Part shown: one piece after another, positions 34,529-42,041 of the stretch
Position numbering within the stretch: position 1 is the stretch's first letter
Layout of the letters: each line of letters opens with the position of its first letter
Origin: Clostridiaceae bacterium
Lineage (GTDB): Bacteria > Bacillota > Clostridia > Peptostreptococcales > Natronincolaceae
DNA length: 53,324 nucleotides
Assembly (NCBI GenBank): GCA_018432235.1
Contig: JAHDLO010000061.1
Span: forward strand, 1-53,324
Reading direction: 5' to 3'
Notes under the pieces: generated by a model
The model's input: the letters and a program-made list of their open reading frames with translations, nothing else
Told to the model about the DNA's origin: nothing
Database searches by the model: none
Program-made: the position numbers and the translations under genes

Positions 34529-35614
34529 ATGACGGGGTTTAACAGACGCTGGGCAGCAGTGGCTTTGGTGGTGATTCTGGCAGTACTAGCAATGACAGGA
34601 TGTAAAAACAAAGGGCAGGTAGTTGAGGAGCCGCCAATCGAAGACGTTGAGAATGGGGATGCTGTAGCAGAAGAGGTTATCAATGAAAATCTAGCAGTAA
34701 ATCCTTTAACCGGCCTTTTGATTGACAAGGAGGCTGCTGGCAGAAGACCTGTTGCGGTTATGATAAATAATATCAAGAAGGCCTTGCCGCAAAGCGGTAT
34801 CGGACAGGCTGATGTCATATATGAAACCCTGGCAGAAGGGAATATAACAAGGCTTCTGGCGGTATTTCAGGACTTTGATGCAGAAAAAATCGGACCGGTT
34901 AGAAGCGCGAGACATTATTACCTGAATTTTGCCTTCGATCACGATGCTATATACGTTCACTACGGACAAAGCCCTCAGGCAGACACGGCAATAAAGCAGC
35001 TGAAGGCCGATGCTATCAATGGCTTGTCCTATCTGGATAATATCATGGCATGGCGGGACCCGGTAAGATTAAAGCAAAAGGGAATGTATGAGCATAGCCT
35101 TTACACGAATGCTGAGCGGTTAATGAAGACCTGGGATACGGTGAAGTATCGTAAGGCGCATCAAGAGAATTGGCAGCCGATGCTGACCTTTTCAGAGGAG
35201 GAATGGACACCTGCAGGTCAGACTGCCGATGCTGTGCTTCTTCCCTTTGCCAATACACTGACAAATGAATTTCATTATGACAAGGAAACAAAGCTTTATA
35301 AAAGGGTACAATATAATCAACCCCATATAGATGAGCTGACCAATGAACAGCTTCAAACAAAAAATATCATTGTACAGTATACGAAAATAACCCTGATACC
35401 TAACGATAGCGAGGGCAGAAGGGACATGGAGCTGGTGGGCAGCGGCAAGGGTGTCTTTATTACCAATGGACAGGCGATTCCGATTAACTGGAGTAAAAAG
35501 GATGTCAGGACACCAACAAAATACACAGATGAAAAAGGGCAGGTATTAGAGGTAAACAAGGGTAAAACCTGGATAATTGTCTTCCCTAATAATAGAGCAA
35601 TAGAATTAAAGTAG
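34529..35614 (+). CDS. DUF3048 lipoprotein (YerB-like)
   Basis: 361 residues. Signal peptide with lipobox (LAMTGC) near residue 26, so a membrane-attached lipoprotein. The DUF3048 core begins NPLTGLLIDKEAAGRRPVAV and contains MINNIKKALPQSGIGQADVI and ARHYYLNFAFDHDAIYVHYG. Function is poorly known; the family has been linked to the DNA helicase PcrA region in Bacillus by gene name only. SD GGAGGGAAGG. Confidence 0.9.
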   Translation: MTGFNRRWAAVALVVILAVLAMTGCKNKGQVVEEPPIEDVENGDAVAEEVINENLAVNPLTGLLIDKEAAGRRPVAVMINNIKKALPQSGIGQADVIYETLAEGNITRLLAVFQDFDAEKIGPVRSARHYYLNFAFDHDAIYVHYGQSPQADTAIKQLKADAINGLSYLDNIMAWRDPVRLKQKGMYEHSLYTNAERLMKTWDTVKYRKAHQENWQPMLTFSEEEWTPAGQTADAVLLPFANTLTNEFHYDKETKLYKRVQYNQPHIDELTNEQLQTKNIIVQYTKITLIPNDSEGRRDMELVGSGKGVFITNGQAIPINWSKKDVRTPTKYTDEKGQVLEVNKGKTWIIVFPNNRAIELK

Positions 35615-35642
35615 TATGATGGGGAAAAAAGGAGGATAAAAA

Positions 35643-36035
35643 ATGGATTATGGTAAATTGCTGATGGAGGCTATCAAAGCAAGAGAAAATGCCTACATAC
35701 CCTATTCTAAATTTCCAGTTGGTGCAGCGGTGCTTACAAAATCAGGACGGGTTTACAGAGGCTGCAATATTGAATGTGCCTCCTATGGTGGAACAAACTG
35801 CGCAGAGCGTACTGCGATTTTTAAGGCGGTTTCTGAAGGAGAAAGGGAATTTGAAGCAATTGCAGTGGCAGGAGATTTAAGCACCTACACCTATCCCTGT
35901 GGCATATGCAGGCAGGTAATAGTAGAATACGGCAAGGATATTAAGATAATTGTAGGAAAATCTGAGGAGGATTATAAGCTATATACAATTGATGAGCTAT
36001 TGCCTCATTCCTTCTCGCCGGAGGATTTAAAATAA
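35643..36035 (+). CDS. cdd: cytidine deaminase
   Basis: 130 residues, tetrameric type. Zinc and catalytic motifs: C-A-E-R (CAERTAIFKAV, catalytic Glu) and P-C-G-I-C-R-Q. Deaminates cytidine and deoxycytidine for pyrimidine salvage. Sits directly before era, the common Firmicute order. Confidence 0.96.
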   Translation: MDYGKLLMEAIKARENAYIPYSKFPVGAAVLTKSGRVYRGCNIECASYGGTNCAERTAIFKAVSEGEREFEAIAVAGDLSTYTYPCGICRQVIVEYGKDIKIIVGKSEEDYKLYTIDELLPHSFSPEDLK

Positions 36036-36053
36036 TACAGCGGAGGTTATAAC

Positions 36054-36941
36054 ATGGGCTATAAATCAGGCTTTGTAACAATAATAGGAAGACCGAATGT
36101 GGGGAAATCCACATTGATCAACAGGTTAATCGGAGAAAAAATCGCCATCACCTCAGATAAGCCCCAAACCACCAGGACAAGAATTCAGTGTATACTAACT
36201 ACAGATACGCATCAGGTGGTATTTTTAGATACCCCAGGCATACATAAGCCCAAGCATAAGCTGGGGGAATATATGGTAAAAATTGCTCAGGAAACAGTAC
36301 GAGATGTAGATGTTGTGCTGTTTGTAGTAGATGACAGTACCTCTATAGGGGCAGGCGATAGATACATTATGGATCAGCTGGAGGGTATAGAAACACCGAT
36401 TATACTTGTTATGAATAAAATCGATAAAATGGCGCAGGAGCAATTTAACAAGCTGTATGAAGCATATGAGAAAACTGGCTTGTTTGATAGAATAATAGGC
36501 ATATCGGCTTCGGAGGGTGCAAATCTATACTCTTTAATAGATACCATAGTCGGCTACATGCCAGAGGGTCCCCAATACTTCCCAGGGGATATGATCACAG
36601 ATCAGACTGAAAGAGTTATTGTAGCAGAGATAATTAGGGAAAAGATACTACATTATACAGAGCAGGAAATTCCCCACGGTATTGCGGTAGAAACCACCCT
36701 GATGAAGATGATACCCGATAAGGATATTATGGAGATACATGCCACCATTTATTGTGAAAGAAAGTCCCATAAGGGAATCATCATAGGCAAGAATGGCAGA
36801 AAGCTTAAGGGCATTGGAAAGAGCGCAAGAGAGGATATAGAAAAGCTACTGGGTAAAAAGGTCTATCTTGAGCTTTGGGTAAAAATCAAGGAAGACTGGA
36901 GAAACAGCGAAGGCATATTGAAGGGCTTAGGTTACGAATAG
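36054..36941 (+). CDS. era: GTPase Era
   Basis: 295 residues. G1 GRPNVGKSTLINRLIGEKIA, G2 TTRTRI, G3 DTPGIHKPKHKLGEYM, G4 NKIDK; C-terminal KH domain with IIIGKNGRKLKGIGKSARED. Binds 16S rRNA near its 3' end for 30S assembly, with YbeY upstream as a functional partner. SD GGAGG. Confidence 0.97.
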   Translation: MGYKSGFVTIIGRPNVGKSTLINRLIGEKIAITSDKPQTTRTRIQCILTTDTHQVVFLDTPGIHKPKHKLGEYMVKIAQETVRDVDVVLFVVDDSTSIGAGDRYIMDQLEGIETPIILVMNKIDKMAQEQFNKLYEAYEKTGLFDRIIGISASEGANLYSLIDTIVGYMPEGPQYFPGDMITDQTERVIVAEIIREKILHYTEQEIPHGIAVETTLMKMIPDKDIMEIHATIYCERKSHKGIIIGKNGRKLKGIGKSAREDIEKLLGKKVYLELWVKIKEDWRNSEGILKGLGYE

Positions 36942-36968
36942 ACGATAATTACATAATTTACAATGTAT

Positions 36969-37026
36969 AGGAGTCCCCTGATTTCCAAAAAATATGTTAG
37001 AGCATAACATAGAGGAAAGGGGACTT
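36969..37026 (+). promoter_or_regulatory. multi-stem hairpin covering the yqzL ribosome binding site
   Basis: AGTCCCC (36972-36978) pairs with GGGGACT (37019-37025), TTCC (36983-36986) with GGAA (37014-37017), and ATGTTA (36994-36999) with TAACAT (37005-37010). The 3' arm contains GGAAAGGGG, the only SD for the ATG at 37031. There is no terminal T tract, so occlusion of the RBS is more likely than termination. Confidence 0.6.
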
Positions 37027-37030
37027 TAAT

Positions 37031-37201
37031 ATGTCAATCTTAAAAATGTGGCGTATATTTGAAAAAACAGGTAATATAGAGGCTTACTTATATGATAAGA
37101 TGAATAAAGATACCAGCAGAGCTGAGGGCAGGGCATTAGCCTTAAAGGATGACTTAATAAACCCATCAGCCCTTAAGCAAAAGGACGGTACCGAAGGTTA
37201 A
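37031..37201 (+). CDS. yqzL: YqzL family small protein
   Basis: 56 residues: the core MWRIFEKTGNIEAYLYDK matches the YqzL family, which lies between era and recO in many Firmicutes, as here. Function unknown. SD GGAAAGGGG 6-10 nt before the ATG, held in a hairpin. Gap to recO is 20 bp. Confidence 0.9.
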   Translation: MSILKMWRIFEKTGNIEAYLYDKMNKDTSRAEGRALALKDDLINPSALKQKDGTEG

Positions 37202-37221
37202 ATTATATTGGGGGACAGGGT

Positions 37222-37962
37222 ATGATTATTAAAACTGAGGGCTTTGTTTTGAAGAATAAAAGGATGGGGGAGGCTGATTCTCTTCTGACAATCTTTACCC
37301 GGAAGCTGGGAAAAATAAATGCTGTTGCCAAAGGAGCCCGAAGGCCCAAAAGTCAGCTTATGTCAGGGATTCAGCCTTTTTGCTACAGTGAATTTGTACT
37401 ATACAAGGGAAAAAGCCTATATCAGGTCAGCAGCTGTGATTCAAAGCAAATATTCTACAATATCCGAGAGGACATAAACAAATTATCCTATGGCGCGTAT
37501 ATATTAGAGCTGGTGGAGGCTGTCACCATTGAGGGACAAACCAACAATCGTCTCTTTAACCTTATGGGAAAAACCTTAAGCCTGTTGACATTAGAGGAAA
37601 TAGAGCTGCAAACACTGATTAGAGCCTTTGAGCTGAAGCTACTGCATTATGCCGGCTTTAAACCCCAATTCACTGCTTGCGTATCCTGTGGCAGTAAGGA
37701 AGGAAAGGAATTTCGCTTTAGTGTGTCACAGGGGGGTATATTGTGTAGAGAATGCTTCAATGAGGATATTTCAGCAATGAGAATATCGGAGACCACCATA
37801 CGTCTGGCTAATTACCTCATGAACAAGGAAATCAATGAGGTCTACAGGCTTAAAGTAAATAATTTTTTAAATAATGAGCTTAAGGGTATATTAAAAAAGT
37901 ACATTATGGAGCATATTAATAAATATCATTTTAAAAGTCTCGATATAGTGGATAAATTATAG
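37222..37962 (+). CDS. recO: DNA repair protein RecO
   Basis: 246 residues. N-terminal OB fold (IIKTEGFVLKNKRMGEADSL, IFTRKLGKINAVAKGARRPK), helical domain and a zinc finger (CVSCGS ... CRECF). Helps load RecA on SSB-coated ssDNA in the RecFOR pathway. SD TGGGGGACAGG. Confidence 0.96.
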   Translation: MIIKTEGFVLKNKRMGEADSLLTIFTRKLGKINAVAKGARRPKSQLMSGIQPFCYSEFVLYKGKSLYQVSSCDSKQIFYNIREDINKLSYGAYILELVEAVTIEGQTNNRLFNLMGKTLSLLTLEEIELQTLIRAFELKLLHYAGFKPQFTACVSCGSKEGKEFRFSVSQGGILCRECFNEDISAMRISETTIRLANYLMNKEINEVYRLKVNNFLNNELKGILKKYIMEHINKYHFKSLDIVDKL

Positions 37963-37974
37963 AGGAGTGATCGT

Positions 37975-38487
37975 ATGGATGCTTATTTAGAGAAAATTGA
38001 CCTAATTCGAGAAAGAACGGGAGTAGGCTACAAGGAGGCAAAGGAGGCGCTGGATCAAGCCGGTGGTAATGTCGTTGATGCCTTGATAATGCTGGAGGAA
38101 AAGGGAGAAAAGGGCTGGACCGATACCATGGGTGTCATGGGCAATGACATCATTGAGAAGCTGAAGAAGATCATTTCTAAAGGAAATGTGACTCGAGTTA
38201 TACTGAAAAAGGATGGCGATGTGATGCTGAATATCCCAGTAACCGCCGGGGCCATCGGTGTTGTGCTGGCACCCTTCGTATCAATAATCGGCGTTTCAGC
38301 TGCCATAGCCTCTAAGGCCACCATAGAGATAGTCAAGGATAATGGTGAGGTTGTTGATATCAATGATATGGCAGAGGAAAAAATGAACATTGTTAAGGAT
38401 AAGTTTTCGGGAAAAAAGTCTAAATCAGATTTAGCAGATGATATCGACAGTATTATCGATGATATTGACAAGGGAGCAGACTATTAA
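37975..38487 (+). CDS. DUF4342-like protein with N-terminal UBA-like domain
   Basis: 170 residues. The first ~45 (LIRERTGVGYKEAKEALDQA, GGNVVDALIMLEE) are a UBA/TS-N-like three-helix motif; the middle (IPVTAGAIGVVLAPFVSIIG) is a hydrophobic glycine-rich segment that could contact membrane, as in DUF4342 proteins; the C-terminus is acidic. Follows recO by 12 bp. No function known. Confidence 0.8.
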   Translation: MDAYLEKIDLIRERTGVGYKEAKEALDQAGGNVVDALIMLEEKGEKGWTDTMGVMGNDIIEKLKKIISKGNVTRVILKKDGDVMLNIPVTAGAIGVVLAPFVSIIGVSAAIASKATIEIVKDNGEVVDINDMAEEKMNIVKDKFSGKKSKSDLADDIDSIIDDIDKGADY

Positions 38488-38500
38488 AAACAGTTTTCTA

Positions 38501-38735
38501 TTGACAACAATTGAAAAATTTGCTAATGTATATAACAATTAGAGGATTCGGCAATGAAGAAGAGGAGTAGTTGATAACAGTTATTTTAGCGAGCCGGTGT
38601 TGGTGGAAGACTGGTATAACCTATTAACGAAGGGAGCTTCTGAGCCATTAGCTTAAAGTGGGTACATGGTACCAACTAGGGTGGAACCGCGGAGGATAGT
38701 CCTTCGTCCCTATCAGGGATGAAGGGCTTTTTTGT
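38501..38735 (+). promoter_or_regulatory. promoter and T-box leader controlling glyS
   Basis: TTGACA at 38501-38506 with a plausible TAATGT -10. The leader has a Stem I distal region (AGCGAGCCGG near 38590) and the diagnostic T-box AGGGTGGAACCGCG (38678-38691), then a terminator: CCTTCGTCCCT (38701-38711) / AGGGATGAAGG with TTTTTT. Uncharged tRNA-Gly should stabilise the antiterminator. I could not place the Gly specifier codon with certainty. Confidence 0.92.
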
Positions 38736-38763
38736 TTTTGTTTAATAATTAGGAGGGATATTG

Positions 38764-40152
38764 ATGGCTACAGGTGTAAGTATGGAAAAAATTGTGTCTT
38801 TGGCTAAAACCAGAGGCTTTGTATTTCCGGGCTCTGAGATATATGGCGGCTTGGCTAATACTTGGGATTATGGCCCCATAGGCGTAGAGCTTAAAAACAA
38901 TGTTAAAAAAGCATGGTGGAAGAAATTTATACAGCAAAGCCCATACAATGTTGGTTTGGATTCTTCAATTTTAATGAATCCTAAGACCTGGGTGGCTTCC
39001 GGCCATGTCGGGGGCTTCAACGATCCATTGATGGACTGCAAAAAGTGCAAGACGAGATATAGGGCCGACAAGCTAATTGAGGATTATGCCCATTCTAAAA
39101 ATGAGGATATTGTAGTAGATGGCTGGGATAATGCCAAAATGAAGAGCTTCATACAGGAAAACAATATTACCTGTCCAGATTGCGGCGCTATGGATTATAC
39201 TGATATTCGACAGTTTAACCTGATGTTCAAGACCTTCCAGGGAGTGACAGAGGATTCCAGCACCGAGATATTTTTAAGACCAGAGACGGCTCAGGGTATC
39301 TTCGTTAACTTCAAAAATGTTTGGAGAAGCTCCAGAAAAAAGGTACCCTTTGGTATAGGCCAAATAGGTAAATCCTTCAGAAATGAGATTACCCCAGGTA
39401 ACTTTACCTTTAGAACCCGAGAATTTGAGCAAATGGAGCTGGAATTTTTCTGCAAGCCCGGCGAGGATCTTGAATGGTTCCAATACTGGAGAGATTTCTG
39501 CAAAAATTGGCTTTTAAGCTTAAATATGACGGAGGAACATATTCGTATGAGGGATCATTCGGAGGAGGAGCTTTCCCACTATAGTAATGCCACCTCAGAC
39601 ATCGAATATCGCTTCCCCTTTGGATGGGGTGAATTATGGGGTATCGCTGACAGAACAGACTTTGACCTGAAGCAGCATAGTGAGCATTCAGGGGTGGATT
39701 TTAACTATCTGGACCCTGTTACAAACGAAAAATATGTTCCATACTGTATAGAGCCTTCAGTCGGTGTCGATAGGGTAGCCCTAGCCTTTCTGATCGATGC
39801 CTATAATGAAGAGGTGCTGGCGGAGGATGATACCAGAGTTGTACTGAAGCTGCATCCAGCACTGGCCCCTTATAAGGCTGCAATATTCCCTTTAACTAAA
39901 AAGCTTAAGGACCCAGCGATACAGCTGTTTACAAAGCTTTCAGAGAAGTATATGGTGGATTACGATGATGCCGGCAGCATTGGTAAAAGATATCGTAGAC
40001 ATGATGAAATAGGAACCCCCTTCTGTATCACCGTAGACTTTGATACATTGGAGGATAATTCAGTCACCATCAGACACAGAGACTCAATGGAGCAGGAGCG
40101 TATAGCCATCGATCAGCTGGAAAGCTATCTTGATGAAAGAATAAGATTTTAA
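38764..40152 (+). CDS. glyS: glycyl-tRNA synthetase, single-chain class II type
   Basis: About 462 residues; ATG 38764 is placed 6-7 nt from SD GGAGGG. Begins (after ~6 residues) MEKIVSLAKTRGFVFPGSEI then YGGLANTWDYGPIG. Class II motifs: FRNEITPGNFTFRTREFEQME (motif 2 region) and EPSVGVDRVALAFL (motif 3). C-x-x-C pairs (CKKC, CPDC) may bind zinc. This is the eukaryote-like GlyRS, not the alpha2beta2 form. Confidence 0.97.
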   Translation: MATGVSMEKIVSLAKTRGFVFPGSEIYGGLANTWDYGPIGVELKNNVKKAWWKKFIQQSPYNVGLDSSILMNPKTWVASGHVGGFNDPLMDCKKCKTRYRADKLIEDYAHSKNEDIVVDGWDNAKMKSFIQENNITCPDCGAMDYTDIRQFNLMFKTFQGVTEDSSTEIFLRPETAQGIFVNFKNVWRSSRKKVPFGIGQIGKSFRNEITPGNFTFRTREFEQMELEFFCKPGEDLEWFQYWRDFCKNWLLSLNMTEEHIRMRDHSEEELSHYSNATSDIEYRFPFGWGELWGIADRTDFDLKQHSEHSGVDFNYLDPVTNEKYVPYCIEPSVGVDRVALAFLIDAYNEEVLAEDDTRVVLKLHPALAPYKAAIFPLTKKLKDPAIQLFTKLSEKYMVDYDDAGSIGKRYRRHDEIGTPFCITVDFDTLEDNSVTIRHRDSMEQERIAIDQLESYLDERIRF

Positions 40153-40164
40153 TATGTTCAATAG

Positions 40165-40199
40165 AAGGGCAGCCAGAAAGCATAACTGGCTGTCCTTTA
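40165..40199 (+). terminator. terminator-like hairpin after glyS
   Basis: AAGGGCAGCCAG pairs with CTGGCTGTCCTTT (one G-T), ~8-nt loop. The T tract is short. Confidence 0.8.
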
Positions 40200-40225
40200 A
40201 CATTGGTATTTAAGGCAGATATTTA

Positions 40226-40413
40226 TGAGCGGAAATTGCATCATAAAGCAGGTGGTATGTTTATCCAAAGTCAAAAGCTTCCTGCTTAGGGCACTAAGGG
40301 CTAATTTCTTAAATTTTAAAATGCTATTAGCCCTAGCCAATTGTGCGGCAAGCTTTTAACCTTGTATAAGCTTGTGTATATCTGCTCTGCCATGGTATTA
40401 TGCAATTTCCTCA
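40226..40413. repeat. MITE-like element, copy C
   Basis: 188 bp bounded by TGAGCGGAAATTGCA (40226-40240; one inserted base pair region relative to copy B) and TGCAATTTCCTCA (40401-40413). Internal perfect arms AGGGCTAAT / ATTAGCCCT and AAAAGCTT / AAGCTTTT make it a long fold-back. No ORF. It lies between the glyS terminator and the CcpN-like gene. Confidence 0.75.
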
Positions 40414-40534
40414 CATAACTTTGATGTGAATAAAGAAAAATAATCTTAGAAAAATTAGTATGGAAAAGTACAAACAAATGTGATATCTTATTTATATAAT
40501 ATAACACATATATAAATAGCATAGCACAAAAGGG

Positions 40535-41173
40535 GTGATTATTATCGAGCTTTCAAAAAGACAGCAGCGAATTATAGAAATAGTTAAAGAAAATGAGCCC
40601 ATCACCAGCGAGCATATAGCAAGCCTTCTGGAGGTTACAAGAGCCACCTTGAGACCAGATCTGGCTATATTGACGATGTCGGGTATTTTGGACGCCCGGC
40701 CCAAGGTAGGATATTTTTATTCCGGCAAATCCGAGGTTAATATACTTTCCAAGGAGGTTAAGGCCATTAAGGTATGTGATATTATGTCAGTGCCGGTGGT
40801 GGTTTCAGAGGAGACCTCTGTATATGATGCGATCGTTTCAATGTTTCTTGAGGATGTAGGCACAATATTTGTCACATCAAAGGGCTATTTAAGTGGTGTT
40901 GTCTCCAGAAAGGACTTTCTGAAGAGCTCCATAGGAGGAATAGACATCAATAAGGTGCCTGTAGGTATGATTATGACCAGAAAACCAAATATTGTAACCA
41001 TCTCTAAGGATGCCAACGCCTATACCGCAGCAATTAAGATAATAGAGCACGAGGTGGACAGTCTGCCGGTGGTGGAAAAGCATATAGCAGAGGGCAAAGA
41101 GCATATGAAGGTTGTGGGTAGAGTTACAAAGAGCAATATCACCAAGCTATTGGTTGAATTATGCAAAGAATAG
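40535..41173 (+). CDS. ccpN: CcpN-like transcription regulator: HTH plus CBS pair
   Basis: About 210 residues. N-terminal winged helix (LSKRQQRIIEIVKENEPITS, SEHIASLLEVTRATLRPDLA), then two CBS domains (~80-210; VCDIMSVPVVVSEETSVYDA and IMTRKPNIVTISKDANAYTA). CBS pairs sense adenine nucleotides. In B. subtilis CcpN represses gluconeogenic genes and sits beside yqfL, as here; control of ppdK is a reasonable inference. Start uncertain: the GTG at 40535 overlaps the SD (AAAAGGGGTG); ATC at 40544 would give MELSKRQQ, the family N-terminus. Confidence 0.88.
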   Translation: MIIIELSKRQQRIIEIVKENEPITSEHIASLLEVTRATLRPDLAILTMSGILDARPKVGYFYSGKSEVNILSKEVKAIKVCDIMSVPVVVSEETSVYDAIVSMFLEDVGTIFVTSKGYLSGVVSRKDFLKSSIGGIDINKVPVGMIMTRKPNIVTISKDANAYTAAIKIIEHEVDSLPVVEKHIAEGKEHMKVVGRVTKSNITKLLVELCKE

Positions 41174-41184
41174 GAGGGGAAGAC

Positions 41185-42018
41185 TTGAATAATAACGATG
41201 TTGTAATTTATATCATCTCTGATTCCATTGGGGAAACTGCAGAGCAGGTGGCAAAGGCGGCCATAAGCCAATTTGATACAGAAAACTACGAGCTAAGGAG
41301 ATTTCCGTTTATAACAGAAAGAAATCAAATACTGGAGATATTGGAGGAGGCTAAGAACGAAAGGCCTGTCATCGTATTTACCATGGTTTTAGAGGAGCTT
41401 AAGGATTATCTGGTAAATGAAGCTGATAAAAAAGGTATTGCCCATATTGATGTTATGTCTCCTGTAATTAAATCCATTGGCAGTGTATTGAATTTCGTAC
41501 CTAAGCGGGAGCCGGGGTTAATACGAAGATTGGATGAAAAATACTTCAAAAAGGTAGAGGCAATTGAGTTTGCTGTGAAATATGACGATGGAAAGGACCC
41601 GAGGGGACTAAAAAAGGCGGATATCGTACTGATAGGAATCTCCCGAACCTCAAAGACACCACTGAGCATGTATCTGGCCCATAAAAATATGAAGGTGGCT
41701 AATGTGCCTTTGGTACCAGAGGTGGCGCCTCCTAAGGAAATATATGAAATAAATCCTAAAAAGATAATTGGATTAACCACAAACCCAATGAAGCTAATAG
41801 AAATCAGACAAGAAAGACTTAAAGCCTTGGGGCTAAAGCATGAGGCTAACTATGCCAGCATGGAGAGGATATTAGAGGAATTGGATTATGCAGAGGAAAT
41901 CATGAAAAAGCTCAACTGCCCTGTGATAGATGTCTCCAGTAAAGCAGTTGAAGAAAGCGCCAGCATCATACTGGAGATATTCAGAGAAATCGGTTATCGT
42001 GTTAGAAATGGCAAATAG
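41185..42018 (+). CDS. yqfL: PPDK regulatory protein (PDRP), bifunctional kinase/phosphorylase YqfL
   Basis: 277 residues from TTG 41185 with SD AGGAGGGG; the in-frame ATG at 41161 lies inside the end of the previous gene. DUF299 family: IISDSIGETAEQVAKAAISQ at the N-terminus, P-loop-like GISRTSKTPLSMYLA, and GLTTNPMKLIEIRQERLKAL. It inactivates PPDK by ADP-dependent phosphorylation of the active-site threonine and reactivates it by phosphorolysis. The target ppdK follows by 23 bp. Confidence 0.95.
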   Translation: MNNNDVVIYIISDSIGETAEQVAKAAISQFDTENYELRRFPFITERNQILEILEEAKNERPVIVFTMVLEELKDYLVNEADKKGIAHIDVMSPVIKSIGSVLNFVPKREPGLIRRLDEKYFKKVEAIEFAVKYDDGKDPRGLKKADIVLIGISRTSKTPLSMYLAHKNMKVANVPLVPEVAPPKEIYEINPKKIIGLTTNPMKLIEIRQERLKALGLKHEANYASMERILEELDYAEEIMKKLNCPVIDVSSKAVEESASIILEIFREIGYRVRNGK

Positions 42019-42041
42019 GTAAATATACTCGGAGGTGGACC

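Noticed and set aside
38540..38660. Specifier codon of the glyS T-box
   Set aside because: Several GG-containing triplets could serve; without folding I could not choose one, so none was called.
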